Shown: piece by piece, positions 52,706-64,000 of the stretch
Numbering within the stretch: the first letter of the stretch is position 1
Layout of the letters: each line of letters starts with the position of its first letter
NCBI RefSeq assembly: GCF_024868665.1
Contig: NC_079906.1
Coordinates: 9,674,218 to 9,738,217, forward strand
DNA length: 64,000 bases
Source of the DNA: Triplophysa rosa
Taxonomy: Eukaryota > Chordata > Actinopteri > Cypriniformes > Nemacheilidae
Direction: 5' to 3'
Notes under the pieces: generated by a model
The model's input: the letters and a program-made list of their open reading frames with translations, nothing else
Told to the model about the DNA's origin: nothing
Databases searched by the model: none
Program-made: the position numbers and the translations under genes

Positions 52706-53095
52706 ATTTAAAGTTCATTCAAAAATGAAAATTCTGTCATCATTTACTCACCCTCAGGTTGTTTAAAACCTATATAAATTTCTATGTTCTGTTAAACACA
52801 AAGAAAGATATTTTTAAGAATGTTAGTAATTTCTAGTTCTGTGACATCCTACAATATTTTTTTCCTACTATGGTAGCTGATATTTTTTAGTTCTGTTGAA
52901 CCCAAAGTGAGATATTTTGAAGAATTTAGGAACCCAAACAGTACTGGGGCACATTTGACTACCATTTACTATTCCATTTTTACTACTATTGCAGTCAATG
53001 ATGTCACAGAATTGAACATTTATACAGGTATGAAATGACATGAGGGTGAGCAAATGACGACAGAATTTCAATTTTTGGGTGAACTATCACTTTAA
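52706..53095. mobile_element. Angel-like element with a duplicated inner arm
   Basis: The ends TTTAAAGTTCATTCAAAAATG and GGGTGAACTATCACTTTAAA are intact to within a few bases; the interior has extra GTTAAACACAAAGAAAGATA / GTTGAACCCAAAGTGAGATA copies, so the element is longer than the simple palindrome. Confidence 0.75.
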
Positions 53096-53929
53096 ATACA
53101 GTTGTGCACTTCACTCAATATCCATCAGGTGGCGCAGAACCTACTGGAACAATATACTGTAGTGTAGTGTATCACAAAACAAAGCCACAAACAGCCTAGG
53201 CCAGAATGTTCTGTAACACTTAAAAGTTAAGTAATTATTCTTTAATCGATTTTTAAATATGTTCACAGATTATTACGTCACATATTTAACGTAGCATCTA
53301 CATTAGTCTCAGCTTCAGATGTCACACCCACGGACCGTTGGCTAACATTTTGAAGTTACCTTCCTGTTTAATTGTATCATAAATCAGTATTTGTACTTCT
53401 CCAGTATGTGGTTATCCTGACAGTAGGATTTATAAAAGTTATGCCAATGCTTTATCCAGTTGTTTAAGATAGGGCTATTTTATAAAATGAACAACGTGTC
53501 TAACTAGTGCATTACAACTTTAGATGCTTGTACATGCAAGTGCAACAGAGATAAATAAATAAATGTAAATCACTGATAATGTGATTATCATTATCAAAAA
53601 TACTGTCTTAAACAGCCTGGCCAAATGACAGAAAAAAATATTATCCACGGTTACTAAATGTGTGGATATTATAGCCACTATCCAAAACGTAAATGCAAAA
53701 AAATAGTTTTTCTGAACTTCCAAATAATTTAATAATTCAGATTTGATCATTTTATTTTAAATAGCCAACAAGATGACGGAGACTCAAAAATATTAGAGGC
53801 TTCTGATTTGTCTTAAACGTTCATTCGTTGTATAAATGGCTAGGCTACGCGAGATATGTGGCTACGCGAGACTACGCACATACTGACTAGCCACATCTGT
53901 AGATGTGGGAATTCAGGACTGGACATCTG

Positions 53930-54680
53930 TGTGAGGAGGGAACACTGGAAGGTTCTCTGGGTCAAGATGGAAAGGTTGTCAAACTAAAAATATGGAGGGA
54001 ACCCTAGAAACACATGTAAACCAATCTTTGTAAACCAACACAGCTCACTAACAATTCTATATCTGATCAGCATGTCTTACTGTAGGCTTAGTAAAATGTT
54101 ACTGCAATGAAACAGTTGAAGACTTAGAAGTTCACAGCCTCCTAGAGATCACATTATCATCAATAAAGTATTATAAGACAGTTGCACATTCAGGCTGGTA
54201 TCGAAATGTTTTCTTTTTACTTCTGTGATGTTACCAACACTCTAGACTCTCTAGACAGAACATTTAACGCTGACACAATCTGACAGAACCTCACCTGATG
54301 TGCACGGGCTGGTTTAGGTCTGATGTTTACTGAGGTGGTAGATGAGAGGAAAACAAAATGGACCCTCTGGCTTGAAAGTTATTCATAGAGGATTGTAAAC
54401 TGAAAATGTTGAATCTGCAAACATTTAAGCACAAGGAAATTGTATATAAAACATATTTTACTCTACCAACGACCAAAGCTAAACCTAATACTATAAATGT
54501 TAAAACTAACCTATTGCAGTGTGCCAAATGACAAACATTACTGACAGGTGCTGCAGCAGATGTGTAAATCATTACCATCCACCGGCTTTACATAACCAAT
54601 CCAAGAACTCTAGTTACTGCTCATAAGATGTTGAACTGATGAATTTAAGACATATTGTGTTTCCCAACTTGTATGTATAA
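53930..54680 (-). pseudogene. Damaged tandem copy of the 3' half of the neighbouring gene
   Basis: Blocks repeat the 54690-55770 region in order. CAGCCTCCTAGAGATCACAT at about 54136 matches the exon 3 acceptor at 55575. GAACCTCACCTGATGTGCAC (54289) matches the exon 2 donor at 55727, with CCTAAACC replacing the coding start of that exon. A roughly 150-bp intron block at 54520-54655 repeats 55042-55180. The bodies of exons 3 and 4 are absent while flanking intron is kept. It cannot encode a product. Confidence 0.75.
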
Positions 54681-55134
54681 GGGTGGAACGCAGTATGGAG
54701 GGTTCTTAGGGTCGAGAGTTCTCCATATAGGATGGAAGGGTTGTAAGACAAAAAATATGGTCGGAAACCTAGAAACACAAGAAAATTTTGTTAATGCTCA
54801 TTTTGCAAACATTTAAACATCAGGAAATTGCTGTCTATAAAAAAGGATATTTTACTGTACCAACGACCACAGCTAAACCTAATACTATAAATGTTAAACT
54901 AACCTATTAATTAACATTCATTTCGAGAATACATTTCCCCTAAACAGACTATTAATAGCACTGTTATCTTTACATGTTGCCTTAATATGAACATTTCAAT
55001 TGTACATACGAATTAATGTACTGATCCACTACTGTTATCACCAGTGTGCCAAATGACAAACATTACTGACAGGTGCTGCAGCAGACGTGTAAATCATTAC
55101 CATCCACCGGCTTTACATAACCAATCCAAGAACT

Positions 55135-56408
55135 CTAGTTACTCATTAGATGTGAACTGATGAATTTAAGACATATTGTGTCATGTTTCCCGTACCTCTC
55201 GGTGAACCTGTAGACGTCGATCAACTTTTTCTCCCAACGTTTACTGTTGTGCATCCGGATCATCTCTTTAATCATCGTCACCCTCACGTCTCTACGTGCC
55301 TCCTCTGAAGATTCGGCAAGCTTGATGAGCTTCATCTCTGCCTCGTCTCTGTAAGGGAGGAACAACATCTTTGTAAACCAACTCAGCTCTCTAACAATGA
55401 TGTATATGATCAGCATGTCATACTCACTAGAAGATTAAAGAGTAAAATGTTACTGCAATGAAGCAATTAATGATTTGGAAGTTTCTACCTGCACCATTTA
55501 GACAAGGTGGGCCAGAAAGACGAATTATCTGGTGAACCAAAGCCTTCACTCTATTCTGAAGACCATTCTCCATCACAGCCTCCTAGAGATCACATTATCA
55601 TCAATAAATGCACACATGTATTAAGACGGTTGCACTATTAAGACTGTTTTCTTCTGACTTTTGTAATAATACAAACACTCTAAACTCTGTAGAAAGCATA
55701 TTTAAAGCTGACACAAGCTGACAGAGCCTCACCTGGTGTGCACGGGCTGGTTCTGCCATGTCGTCTGTAAATAAAAAGGTCAGAATAGAGTGAAGGATCG
55801 TCTTTGTTCATTTGAGATTCAGTGACAGGGGTGGTAAACACGTCAATAACAGTAAAACTTACTTTTCACTCACCAGCTAATCTAATGCACCACTGTCCAT
55901 GCAACTTAATCCTGAAATGTGCATATACTAAGCATTACATGTTTTTAAACTAACGTTACGTTTATGCATATTTGGTTCACACGAGCTTCCCAATGTATAT
56001 TTTAAAGGCTGCAGCCAAAGGTTACAAAGTCACACAATGGTTTTTGCCAAAAACGTTCATAATGGTCTATTTTAATCCTTCACATTTGTTTTAGTTTAAA
56101 CCACATCAGCACACGTTAAGTTAGTTGAAAAGCACTCTGTTCAGTCAGTGTTTTTATACAAATACTCTCGGATTGGCTGCTGTTAACGTCAACGAAAAAC
56201 ATGGCAACGATGCTTCAACGATATAAATAAGGATTTAAGAGCATCGACAGTACCACTCTGAAATTAAAAGGAGTAAAATAAAATGTATTAACTTACAAAT
56301 TTCGCTGGTCAGTTTGGGTCCGGTAGACAGAGCTCTGGCGTTCATTACACGGACTGGATAACTGCCAGCGTAAGACACTGAGTGTGTACACACGACAACG
56401 GAATTCAT
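55135..56408 (-). CDS. Unrecognised four-exon gene, predicted mitochondrial protein
   Basis: Proposed exons: 56408-56297, 55764-55733, 55582-55489, 55346-55135. All have GT..AG borders and compatible phases, giving 450 nt (149 residues). I do not recognise the family. Residues 1-31 (MNSVVV..VRVMNARALSTG) are basic, Ser-rich and lack acids, like a mitochondrial targeting peptide. Residues 78-125 are charged and helical (AEMKLIKLAESSEEARRDVR, then MIKEMIRMHNSKRWEKKLID). The exon 4 acceptor is the AG 2 bp beyond the first possible one, chosen to keep phase. A GTACGG donor near 55188 could instead make exon 4 internal, ending the visible protein at RFTER. An in-frame ATG 60 nt upstream (56468) is an alternative start. 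The last codons before the stop look intron-like, so the true 3' end is uncertain. A damaged tandem copy lies downstream. Confidence 0.55.
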
Positions 56409-56792
56409 GACTAAAAATATGTCTAAATCTCGCGAAGAAAAAGCCGTGAAAGATGCACTGACCACCATGAACTCTCACAAAAACGCCGCTACAACCGCCG
56501 AGTCGTAAACTGACTAACGCCCGTTTGGAACTCGATGACGTAATAAGGCAACACGTCACAGTTATTCGTAAGAACTCATGTTAAGCCGTTTGTAAACGGG
56601 GGTGTAAAGAATACTGACAATTATACTCAAGTAAACATAGTTATTGCCAAGAAATCTGTAAGAAATCTGAGGTTGAGAAAACTTTTAATGAAACAAAGTT
56701 TATTGCAACAAAACTTACTAAACTTCTGGGCCAAATGTAAAAAAAACGCATAATAATGTGCATCATATCACTGTCCTGTCACCCTCTCTCCA

Positions 56793-57225
56793 TAAAGGGA
56801 TAGGCCTACTTCACCGAAAAAGGAAATTTCTGTCACCTTCAAGTTGTTCCAAATGTGTATAAATATATTTGTTATCAACACAGAGAATAATATTTGGAAT
56901 ACGGCTTATAACCAAACAGATCTCAACTCCCATTGACTCCCATCGTAGGAAAAACTACTTTATCATTTTTTTCTTCTGTTGAACACAAAAGACATTTTGA
57001 AGAATGTACGACAGCAAACAGTTCTGGGGCACTTTTGAGTACCATTGTATTGTTTTTTTTCCTACTATGGTAGTCAATGGGTGTTGAGATCTGTTTGGTT
57101 ATGAGCATTATTCGAACATTTCTATCTGTGGTCATCAGAACAAAGAAATTTATACATATTTGGAACAACTCTAAGGTGAGTAAATGATGACCAAATTTTC
57201 ATCTTTGGGTGAAGTATCCCTTTAA
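56793..57225. mobile_element. Angel-like element, extended
   Basis: Ends CATAAAGGGATAGGCCTACTTC and GGGTGAAGTATCCCTTTAA; the interior has several TTGAACACAAAAGACATTTT-like and CCAAACAGATCTCAAC blocks in both orientations. Starts about 380 bp upstream of the unrecognised gene. Confidence 0.7.
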
Positions 57226-58943
57226 AGCAGAGAGAACTGGAAAAATGAAAAAAATAGTGGCGTTCTACCGTATTTAAATGTTATAACGAATTGTTAACTT
57301 ATGAAAGTATAATTTCAAATACAGTAGAATAACATTTCTATATACCACTGCTGTGGTGCCGCAGTGTACAGCATCTGCTAAATTGAACTATTCTCATTTT
57401 TCCATTTCTCTCTGCTTAGAGTTCTTCCTGTGAAACGTGAAAGTCACGCATACATATAGCCCCTTCAGTTGGTGGCAGACTTGCTTTCATTGCGAGTTTC
57501 AATGTGCGAATAGTGGTATTGAAAGACAAAACATCTGTAATAGCATAGCATTTAAAGATAAAATATTTATTTTGTAAATAATATTGAAAGTTACACATAC
57601 ATTTCAAGTCTAAAAGTGGTTTCAAGTGCTTTAAAATGTCTGGTTATGTTTAGCAAGCAATCTCATAGAAACAGCTAATAGGGCGATCTTCAAATGAACT
57701 AAATGAAGAAAATAACGCTTTTGTATAAGCCGTTTTAAAAAAGCAAAATCTGAATTCATACAGACAGAAGGAGTGTTTTGCATACAATGACTATATTAGT
57801 CAGTTCTAAATGCACATTTGTTCTTCTGCGTTTTGCTATACAGTAGCGTTCTCATTTCGGCTTTCTTATTTGGGAAGCAACTTGTTTCTTGCAAGAAAAT
57901 GATCAATATAATATTCTGTTGAAGTTCCTCATGCCTCTTGCTTTATTTTGATGTGTACGCATGCTGATTGGCATTTAGTTAATTCCCCAAGGCCACAAGC
58001 CATAAAAAGCTTTATCCTTATCTTGTTGACATTACAAATATTTCACTTAAAACAAAAACAAACTTCTGAGAGTTGTGTAACCTGAATGTCACAGTTAAGT
58101 TGTATAACTTGTTGATGGCTGTTAGTGTATGCTCACTGATGAGAATTCTCTTATTTTTTTTTCAAAATCACTTGCAGCTACACACTTTTCATCCATATAC
58201 TGTGTGTTTTAAGTGTTATGATTTTTAAGATAATCTTAAAAATGTGTTTCAGTGTATTTTCAATGGCATAGCAACAGTGCATAGATGTCAAATACTGTAC
58301 ATTATTTTTATAGTTTAATACAATTTTTATTATAGATATTTTAATATACAGTATGTTATACTGTCATACATACATACATACATAGTGTTTTAAGCATGTG
58401 TGTCATATGTGCAAAGTCATTGGGAAGGACAAAGGATGTTTGGAATTTGAGTGCAAGCATGTGCAAAGTCTCTAAAACACAGTAGTGTCCACTTATTTTA
58501 CAGGTTATGTACAAAAGAAGAGTTTTACATTATCTGGTACCTTGACATTGTTTTTAAAATCTCTGAAGACCTTGGTTTAATGTCTCTTGCGATACACTAC
58601 TGCTCCTCAGTGTCAAACAGCATCTGGAGAGGCTGAGAAGATCTGGAGTCCTGACCTACAGCTGCTGTAATGTGTGAGTAAAGAAAAGGACAGTAACTGT
58701 CTGTCATCAAGATTATATGAATATCTACATTTAAACTGATTTATGTATTTATTTTATAACAGCAGGTAACAGGTACACAACTTCATGTCAAGCGATACTG
58801 ACAATAACCATTAGGACCAATCCATGCAATCCAGTTGTTTTAAATGTGTAAAATCATGTTTATTTCCTGACATGAAAGCCTGTGGATGGATGAATGGATG
58901 AAGAGTTAAAATTTCAGTCGTTTTCACAAGTTTGATAGCTAAC
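57226..58943. other. Intergenic stretch without recognised genes
   Basis: A/T-rich, with a (CATA)n run near 58367-58383. Frames such as 58451-58636 have no family signature. Remaining MHC cytoplasmic-tail exons could lie here, but I cannot identify one. Confidence 0.5.
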
Positions 58944-59710
58944 CTGTGCATTTTCTTTTATAGATCAGTCCTCCAATTGCCATAATGATCCCCAAAACAA
59001 ACCCCGCAGCCCCAGTAATGATCTTATTCCTTTCGGACTCAGGCAGAGAGGAATCTGTAAAATCCGAATAAGATTATACCCCTAATATTCTTTGTTTGGT
59101 TGACAGTCACAGGCCATTTCTTCTATAGGCGAGGCATTGCTCAGTACTACTTAGGTTCTTCCTTCAAGACAAATACGTCATTTTTTCTTTTTTCCTGTTT
59201 GTCATCCATCAGCCAAACCTATTCTGATCATTTAGTAAAGTAAGTTTTAGTATTGCTGCCCTGTATAAAGAATAATGATAAATATAAACTGCTGTGTGAC
59301 TGCTCTGAAACTCGGTCAATCAAAATTGTTTGGGCAATATCACTAAGGAAGTACTTTCACCACTATTTTAGTCCCTAAATACAGTCTTAGTACCTGTATG
59401 TGCAAAACAGTCTCTATTGTAAATCACAGACTGCTATAAAATAAATTTCCAGAAGCAACCTATAGCGTATATAGAAGCTATATCCTTTTTTTCAGTTTTT
59501 GCAATCTTTCTAAAGGTACAAAGATTTTAAGAGCTTACTCCAGTGATAGATCATGGGTTTATTGGAGCTGGCATGCTCCACCACACAGGTGATCTTCTCT
59601 CCAGGTTTGGGGAAGTATTCCAGGTGTGAGTGGATCTGATAGTACCAGTCTCCATCAGCCATCTCTTCAGTCGAGGTCACGTCAGAATTCATCACCTCAT
59701 CATCTCTCAG
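58944..59710 (-). pseudogene. MHC class II beta chain, 3' fragment
   Basis: Two joined exons read as a teleost class II beta chain. 59710-59539 encodes the second half of the Ig-like beta-2 domain: LRDDEVMNSDVTSTEEMADG, then DWYYQIHSHLEYFPKPGEK and the cysteine-containing ITCVVEHASS. 59054-58944 encodes the connecting peptide, membrane span and first cytoplasmic residues (SLPESERNKI, GAAGFVLGIIMAIGGLIYKRK). The join (phase 1) is in frame with GT..AG borders. Intact class II beta presents peptide with an alpha chain at the surface of antigen-presenting cells. Homology stops abruptly inside the beta-2 exon at 59710. The leader, beta-1 and first half of beta-2 are missing before Repeat A copy 3 begins near 59880, so this is a truncated gene. 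Confidence 0.88.
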
Positions 59711-59879
59711 GGAATGTCTTAAATAACAAAAATCTTGCATTAGAAGTGCTTTTGTCAAACCGTTACATAAGATTTATATTAGATGAACTGTCCCTTCACA
59801 TTTTGAGCACAGACCAGACATGGACTTCTTAAGGTTGTAAACACTTGGGGGATCTTGTCAAAAAGAGAAAATTAAAGGA

Positions 59880-61953
59880 ATAAAGAAACAGACAAAAAAA
59901 GTGTTTGTGTATCAGAATTGATCGTTAAATAAGTTTTTTGTTTTATTTTTATTGACCTACCACAACCTATAAACAGACGTTGAAAGCCACACAAGCTTAA
60001 CCATGAATGATTGAATTCATCATTTTCATCATGACTCGGTCACCATTCAACTCACTCGCAATATGCACACATTTGTGCCTAATCTTACCCTTAATACAAC
60101 CCCCAAAACGGCTCCGTTACTGTCTCGTCGTCACACTGCTAACGTAATTGCGAACTACATCACAAGTGTAATCGGTTTTACTTACGCCCACACTGAGCCT
60201 CGAACAGGCCATCGGTCCGGCATGGTGGAGACGAGCTCGCGGCCTTTACCTGCACACACAGCTCTCACTAACCGATGGCCTCCGTTACACGTGAATCACG
60301 TAATGACATATTTTTCATCTAAAACGGGGTTTTGTAGTTTGCATCGGTGGTCCATCGTTAAATGTTAATGTTTAGCCATTTCTACGCCGTGCGTTGCACT
60401 CTGAACCCCGACTGTCTTCTTTGATTTGATTGGTCACGCTCGGCTCTGTAACTCCCGCTTACATTTGATTGGTCACCTTATTTTGACATGGCTGTCAAAC
60501 ACGACACACATGGAAACATATCTTTATATTGACACGGCTGAGATGTAAAAAAGTTTGCGGCACCTGAATACAGATAGGTTGTTGTTAGAAGGGATACAGC
60601 TACGGCCGGAAGTGGTGCAAAATCTCGCCACATAATTCCAATAAATTACATTAGCTAACGGCTACACCAACCCCAACCCTAAACCTAACCTTACAATAAT
60701 AAAAAATATAAATCAACTGTTTTTAGCGTGACGAAAATTATACGGTTTTGAAGTGCGCATGCCCAGTGGAGGTAGCCGTATCCCTTCTAGTCAAAACCAT
60801 ACAGATAGGGTTTGGGGCATTTACTTCACACATTTTATTACAGGCCACAGAAAAACAGAAGAGAGAAGAGAGTCAATTGAGTGGGTCTCAAGGCGAATGC
60901 ACATGCAAAAGCATATTATGTAGAGAAACAAATATGTAAAGTTACACATTTACACGATAACGTTATTTTTTTTAACATTTGACAATACGATCTGTACAAA
61001 TAAACCCAGATGACTGCTTCCATTGTGTTACGTCTAATCTTTAGCATTACCACGTTCAGTAGGTGACGTCACGTGCTTCGGCTCGATCACACCTACACTC
61101 TTGAAGCGACGGCAACATGCTGAAGTATCAGAGTCGGCATTAAAAGCCTTACCCGTGAATCCATTTGTGTGTGAGGGCTTCCAACAATGTAAAGTGGTTC
61201 TTAATCAAATACAATGATGTATATAGTACAAACAATCTATAAATTATTAAAGTATTGCTTGGTCTGCAGTTGGAGCATTGCCATTGGCTGTTGTTTTTGA
61301 ATAATTAATGAGTAAGATCTGTCACAGTAGTTCTTGGCGATGTTCATGCTAGTCATTTATAAATATCATTGTGTTTCGAATTCCGTTTTGAACAAAAGTG
61401 TGTATAATAAGTTCTCTGTCTGACTCACGTTCTCAACGTTAAACGTTAATGTAAATTTGCCACCTACCGTTGTCGAAAGTAGCGGCGCTGATGTGCAGTA
61501 TAAATAGCAGTCGTGCAAGCAACCATTTTTGTCGGGCCAGAGAGCGTCGCCTTGGCCAAGCCACTCTCTGCGCCTGGCTAGCTGATGTCGTCGGTTCGCC
61601 GGCGCATCAGGTTATGTTTCTTGCAAGTGTGTAAAAGTCAAAAACGAATGTGTAATCTATACTTTTGTAAACATCCATTTAGATCAAAAGTGTTACCGCT
61701 TTTGCCACACCAACGGCAAGAAGCGAAGCCATCCCACCGGAAGTGCTAGAATCCCCGGCAGAAATATTACTTCAAGAAATAAGAGATTCTGGTTTACTTA
61801 ATGAGCATCGAGGAGGAGAACCCTACTTATAAAATGTCTTTCTCATTTTTTTTAATGATGTTTTTTATTATATTATCATGTTTTTGGTGTTTTATTGTGT
61901 TAGCTAGCTGTATTTTTGGAGTTACTATGGCTTAAATCAAAACAAACCAACTG
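59880..61953 (+). repeat. Repeat A, copy 3
   Basis: Matches copy 1 over essentially its whole length, from AATAAAGAAACAGACAAA to AAAACAAACCAACTG. It has the single form of the region that is duplicated in copy 1. Landmarks: GGTGACGTCACGTGCTTCGG (61061) and TATAAATA (61499-61506). An internal deletion at 60350 removes about 17 bp relative to copy 1. It carries the empty site of the solo LTR at 61949-61953. Confidence 0.82.
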
Positions 61954-63322
61954 CAGTTTGATTGATATGAATCGGAATGCACAATAAAAAAACACGATTT
62001 GTTATCTCATTTTGGAACCAATCTCTTCATATGTACAGTTTGTTCAATATGTTCAAAAAATATAGGCTATATGTATTAGTTCAATAAAGTTACTTCAAGA
62101 GTTAAATGACAAAGTGAGTTTGCAAAATAAACCTTTTTTTAAGGCACTACCTAAGAAAATGTGGTCTGAGATCAGCCTATGTGCTTGAACCTAAAGAAAA
62201 CCTTCATTCAGCAGATAAAACACAATAGAAATCTTTACAACTGTACACAATTATCAAACAGCGCCCTCTACTGGTGAAGGGTGTCAACAGTAAATTAAAA
62301 TGAAGCGACATCAGATTATCAGTTAATTTACGGAAAAGTAAAAACCGGTATAAAAAGAGTTTAAAAGTACTTATGGAATTGTTAAATAACACATTGTTAA
62401 AAGTGCTAAAGAAACAAATATAACCGAATGTTGTTTGGCGTTGTATAAACAGATTGTAAAAATATTATTATTACATTATTAGAATGATTGACGTGATGAC
62501 GACCTCCAATGGTAGAGGTCACCTAGTGGTAAAAGCCATCCGTTTATTAAAATAAAAACTTGAGACAATTGAAGAAAGTGAGTATTTTTTAAACAATTTC
62601 ACATAACCCCCAAGTGTTGCATTTGTGAAAGAGCATAAATGAGTATGCTGTAGCTTCTAAACATGATTTGTAATATACTAGGCAACGTTATTTCCATTAC
62701 ACTAGATGTCCATAAAGCCAAGTTTCACATTGAACAGAGAGTTTGCTTTTTCAAATGTGTACATCAAGTGCTGTTGATTTCATTGGTTAGGTGGTGAAAA
62801 GAATAACAACACACTCTTATAAAACAAAATATCTTTATTTGAAGGCGTATGGTTTTGTTATTAAAGTGCTATGGCCTGTGAAAACATCAATATGATTCAA
62901 ACTCATGAAATATTGCAGAATACCAAAAAAGTCAATTCAGCATTTTCTTCCCTTTCTCGGGTAATATTGAAGATTCACACAAAAATAAAGTCCACCTTTC
63001 CCCCAAACCTGGTTGCACAGAGCATCTTTAAAATCATAGATATGTTTTCAAATCAACATGGATCCCCATTTTAATGCACATTCCTGGTATGATTGTGCAC
63101 TGTTCCTGTTATTTCAAATGAGCATCTGTTTTATATAATATTACCTTCTCTTTTAGATTTCACAAAGCCATCTGTCATGTCTTTTAACCCTTTATGCCTC
63201 AATCCTGGGATGTGACACCCACTTTTTCTAATCCAAAAAGCTGATGGAAAGTCTCACCCTACATTTACAAGATGATGTTTTACTTGAAAATATGTCTGAT
63301 TTTGATTTTAACAAGACATTAA
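61954..63322. other. Sequence present here but absent from the paralogous segment
   Basis: Copy 1 passes directly from TGCAGTTTGATTGA (46174-46187) to CGATGGAAAC; here about 1.36 kb separates the same two points. I see no TSD, terminal repeats or gene. It may be ancestral sequence deleted from the left unit or an insertion on the right. Confidence 0.6.
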
Positions 63323-64000
63323 CGATGGAAAACAGCAACTGTAATAAGCAATCGTTGTCATTGTATAGCACCATCATTAATACACCATATAACTGTCTGA
63401 TCAGCTCACTTCAGCACCTCTGTTTGGCAGCAGCACGTTGAGATCACTAATAATAAACATGGCAAATGTGGAATTATGATCTCTATCAAATCCATCCCTG
63501 GAAATCATTTATTAATACTTTTGTTCACAGAGTGTGGTTAATGTAAGCAGAATTAGAAATGAGTACAATTGTTTCACTTCTGTACATCACACCTAAAATT
63601 GGATTTGTAAATAATTGCATTTATATCCACTGATAAGGTCTATTAAATCAGTTTAAGGGAAATATTTTCCAATATCCAATACCATGAAACAAAGATTTTC
63701 ATCTATCCTAAGGCGTGCATTAAAGCAACGGTTGCACAATTAGAATGGTGGTAAAATTATCGATGTTGCTTTGGCAGAAAAATTGTGACGGTTTAATAAA
63801 CATCATCGCTGTCTTCTTGGTTTTTATCCAGTTTTTGAGAATGACGGAATGCCCGTCACTCCTACATCAGTAACCTGCGGTGAGAATAAAGGATATTATG
63901 TGTCAGTTATGATGTCACCCCGTGATGTCACCTTATGTGTTATGTCATCTTAAATATGCAGCCAGCCACAGGCTGTTTGGCCAGTGAATCTTCATCCATG
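63323..64000. repeat. Segmental duplication, right member (pairs with 46188-46864)
   Basis: Nearly identical to 46188-46864, including TTGGCAGCAGCACGTTGAGA and the TGATGTCACCCCGTGATGTC block. It is cut by the window end. Confidence 0.92.
63940..64000 (-). pseudogene. rgn: Second regucalcin copy, C-terminal end only
   Basis: The minus strand encodes MDEDSLAKQPVAGCIFKMT then TAA, identical in protein to the end of the pseudogene at 46804. The rest lies beyond the window. Both copies share a C-terminus shorter than typical regucalcin (stop soon after GCIFK), so the shortening predates the duplication. Whether this copy is functional cannot be judged here. Confidence 0.8.

Noticed and set aside
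63244..63441. 65-codon frame MESLTLHLQDDVLLENM..
   Set aside because: Its second half is conserved in the left duplicate as DNA but the first half is absent there, and no family or splice context supports it.
43000..64000. Possible immune gene cluster (MHC plus linked genes)
   Set aside because: Only one truncated class II beta fragment is present; the neighbours are a regucalcin pseudogene and an unrecognised gene, with no alpha chain, proteasome or transporter genes.

Overview
This is a vertebrate chromosome segment, almost certainly from a cyprinid fish. It has split exons with GT..AG junctions, a low-GC background, very dense DNA transposons with intact target-site duplications (TSDs), palindromic TTAA-bounded elements of the zebrafish 'Angel' type, L2/CR1-like LINEs and short LTR elements. 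A teleost-type MHC class II beta fragment is also present. There are no operons, CRISPR arrays or other prokaryotic features.

Layout, left to right. (1) 1-1105: the 5' LTR and start of a minus-strand LTR retrotransposon, with a gag-like ORF running off the left edge. (2) 1748-8690: the last four coding exons and 3' end of glt1d1 (plus strand). (3) 9055-11560: a decayed minus-strand LINE. (4) 12312-40296: a complete nine-exon TMEM132-family gene on the minus strand, tail-to-tail with glt1d1. This matches the known GLT1D1-TMEM132D neighbourhood of other vertebrates. All splice phases agree and give an 1150-codon frame, but codon 673 is TAG. Its introns hold many transposons, several nested in one another. 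(5) 41.5-49.7 kb: transposons, two copies of an unnamed repeat (here Repeat A), a solo LTR, and an unprocessed regucalcin (rgn) pseudogene. (6) 53.9-56.4 kb: an unrecognised four-exon gene with a mitochondrial-looking N-terminus, plus a damaged tandem copy of its 3' half. (7) 58.9-59.7 kb: the 3' part of an MHC class II beta gene. (8) 59.9-64.0 kb: a third Repeat A copy and the C-terminal end of a second regucalcin copy, cut by the window edge.

The two real genes belong to different pathways: a cytosolic-type glycosyltransferase, and a single-pass surface protein. The right third behaves as a duplicating pseudogene block. Repeat A plus regucalcin occurs as repeated units in direct orientation, and one unit has a solo LTR whose exact empty site survives in the other. 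I did not find a convincing new biological system. The most unusual items are the in-frame stop in the TMEM132 gene, the Repeat A/regucalcin duplication, a gene-less LTR element whose interior is two coding-phase tandem repeats, a tail-to-tail hAT fold-back, and a perfect 51-bp-arm palindrome. All boundaries were read by eye; no alignments or database searches were run.
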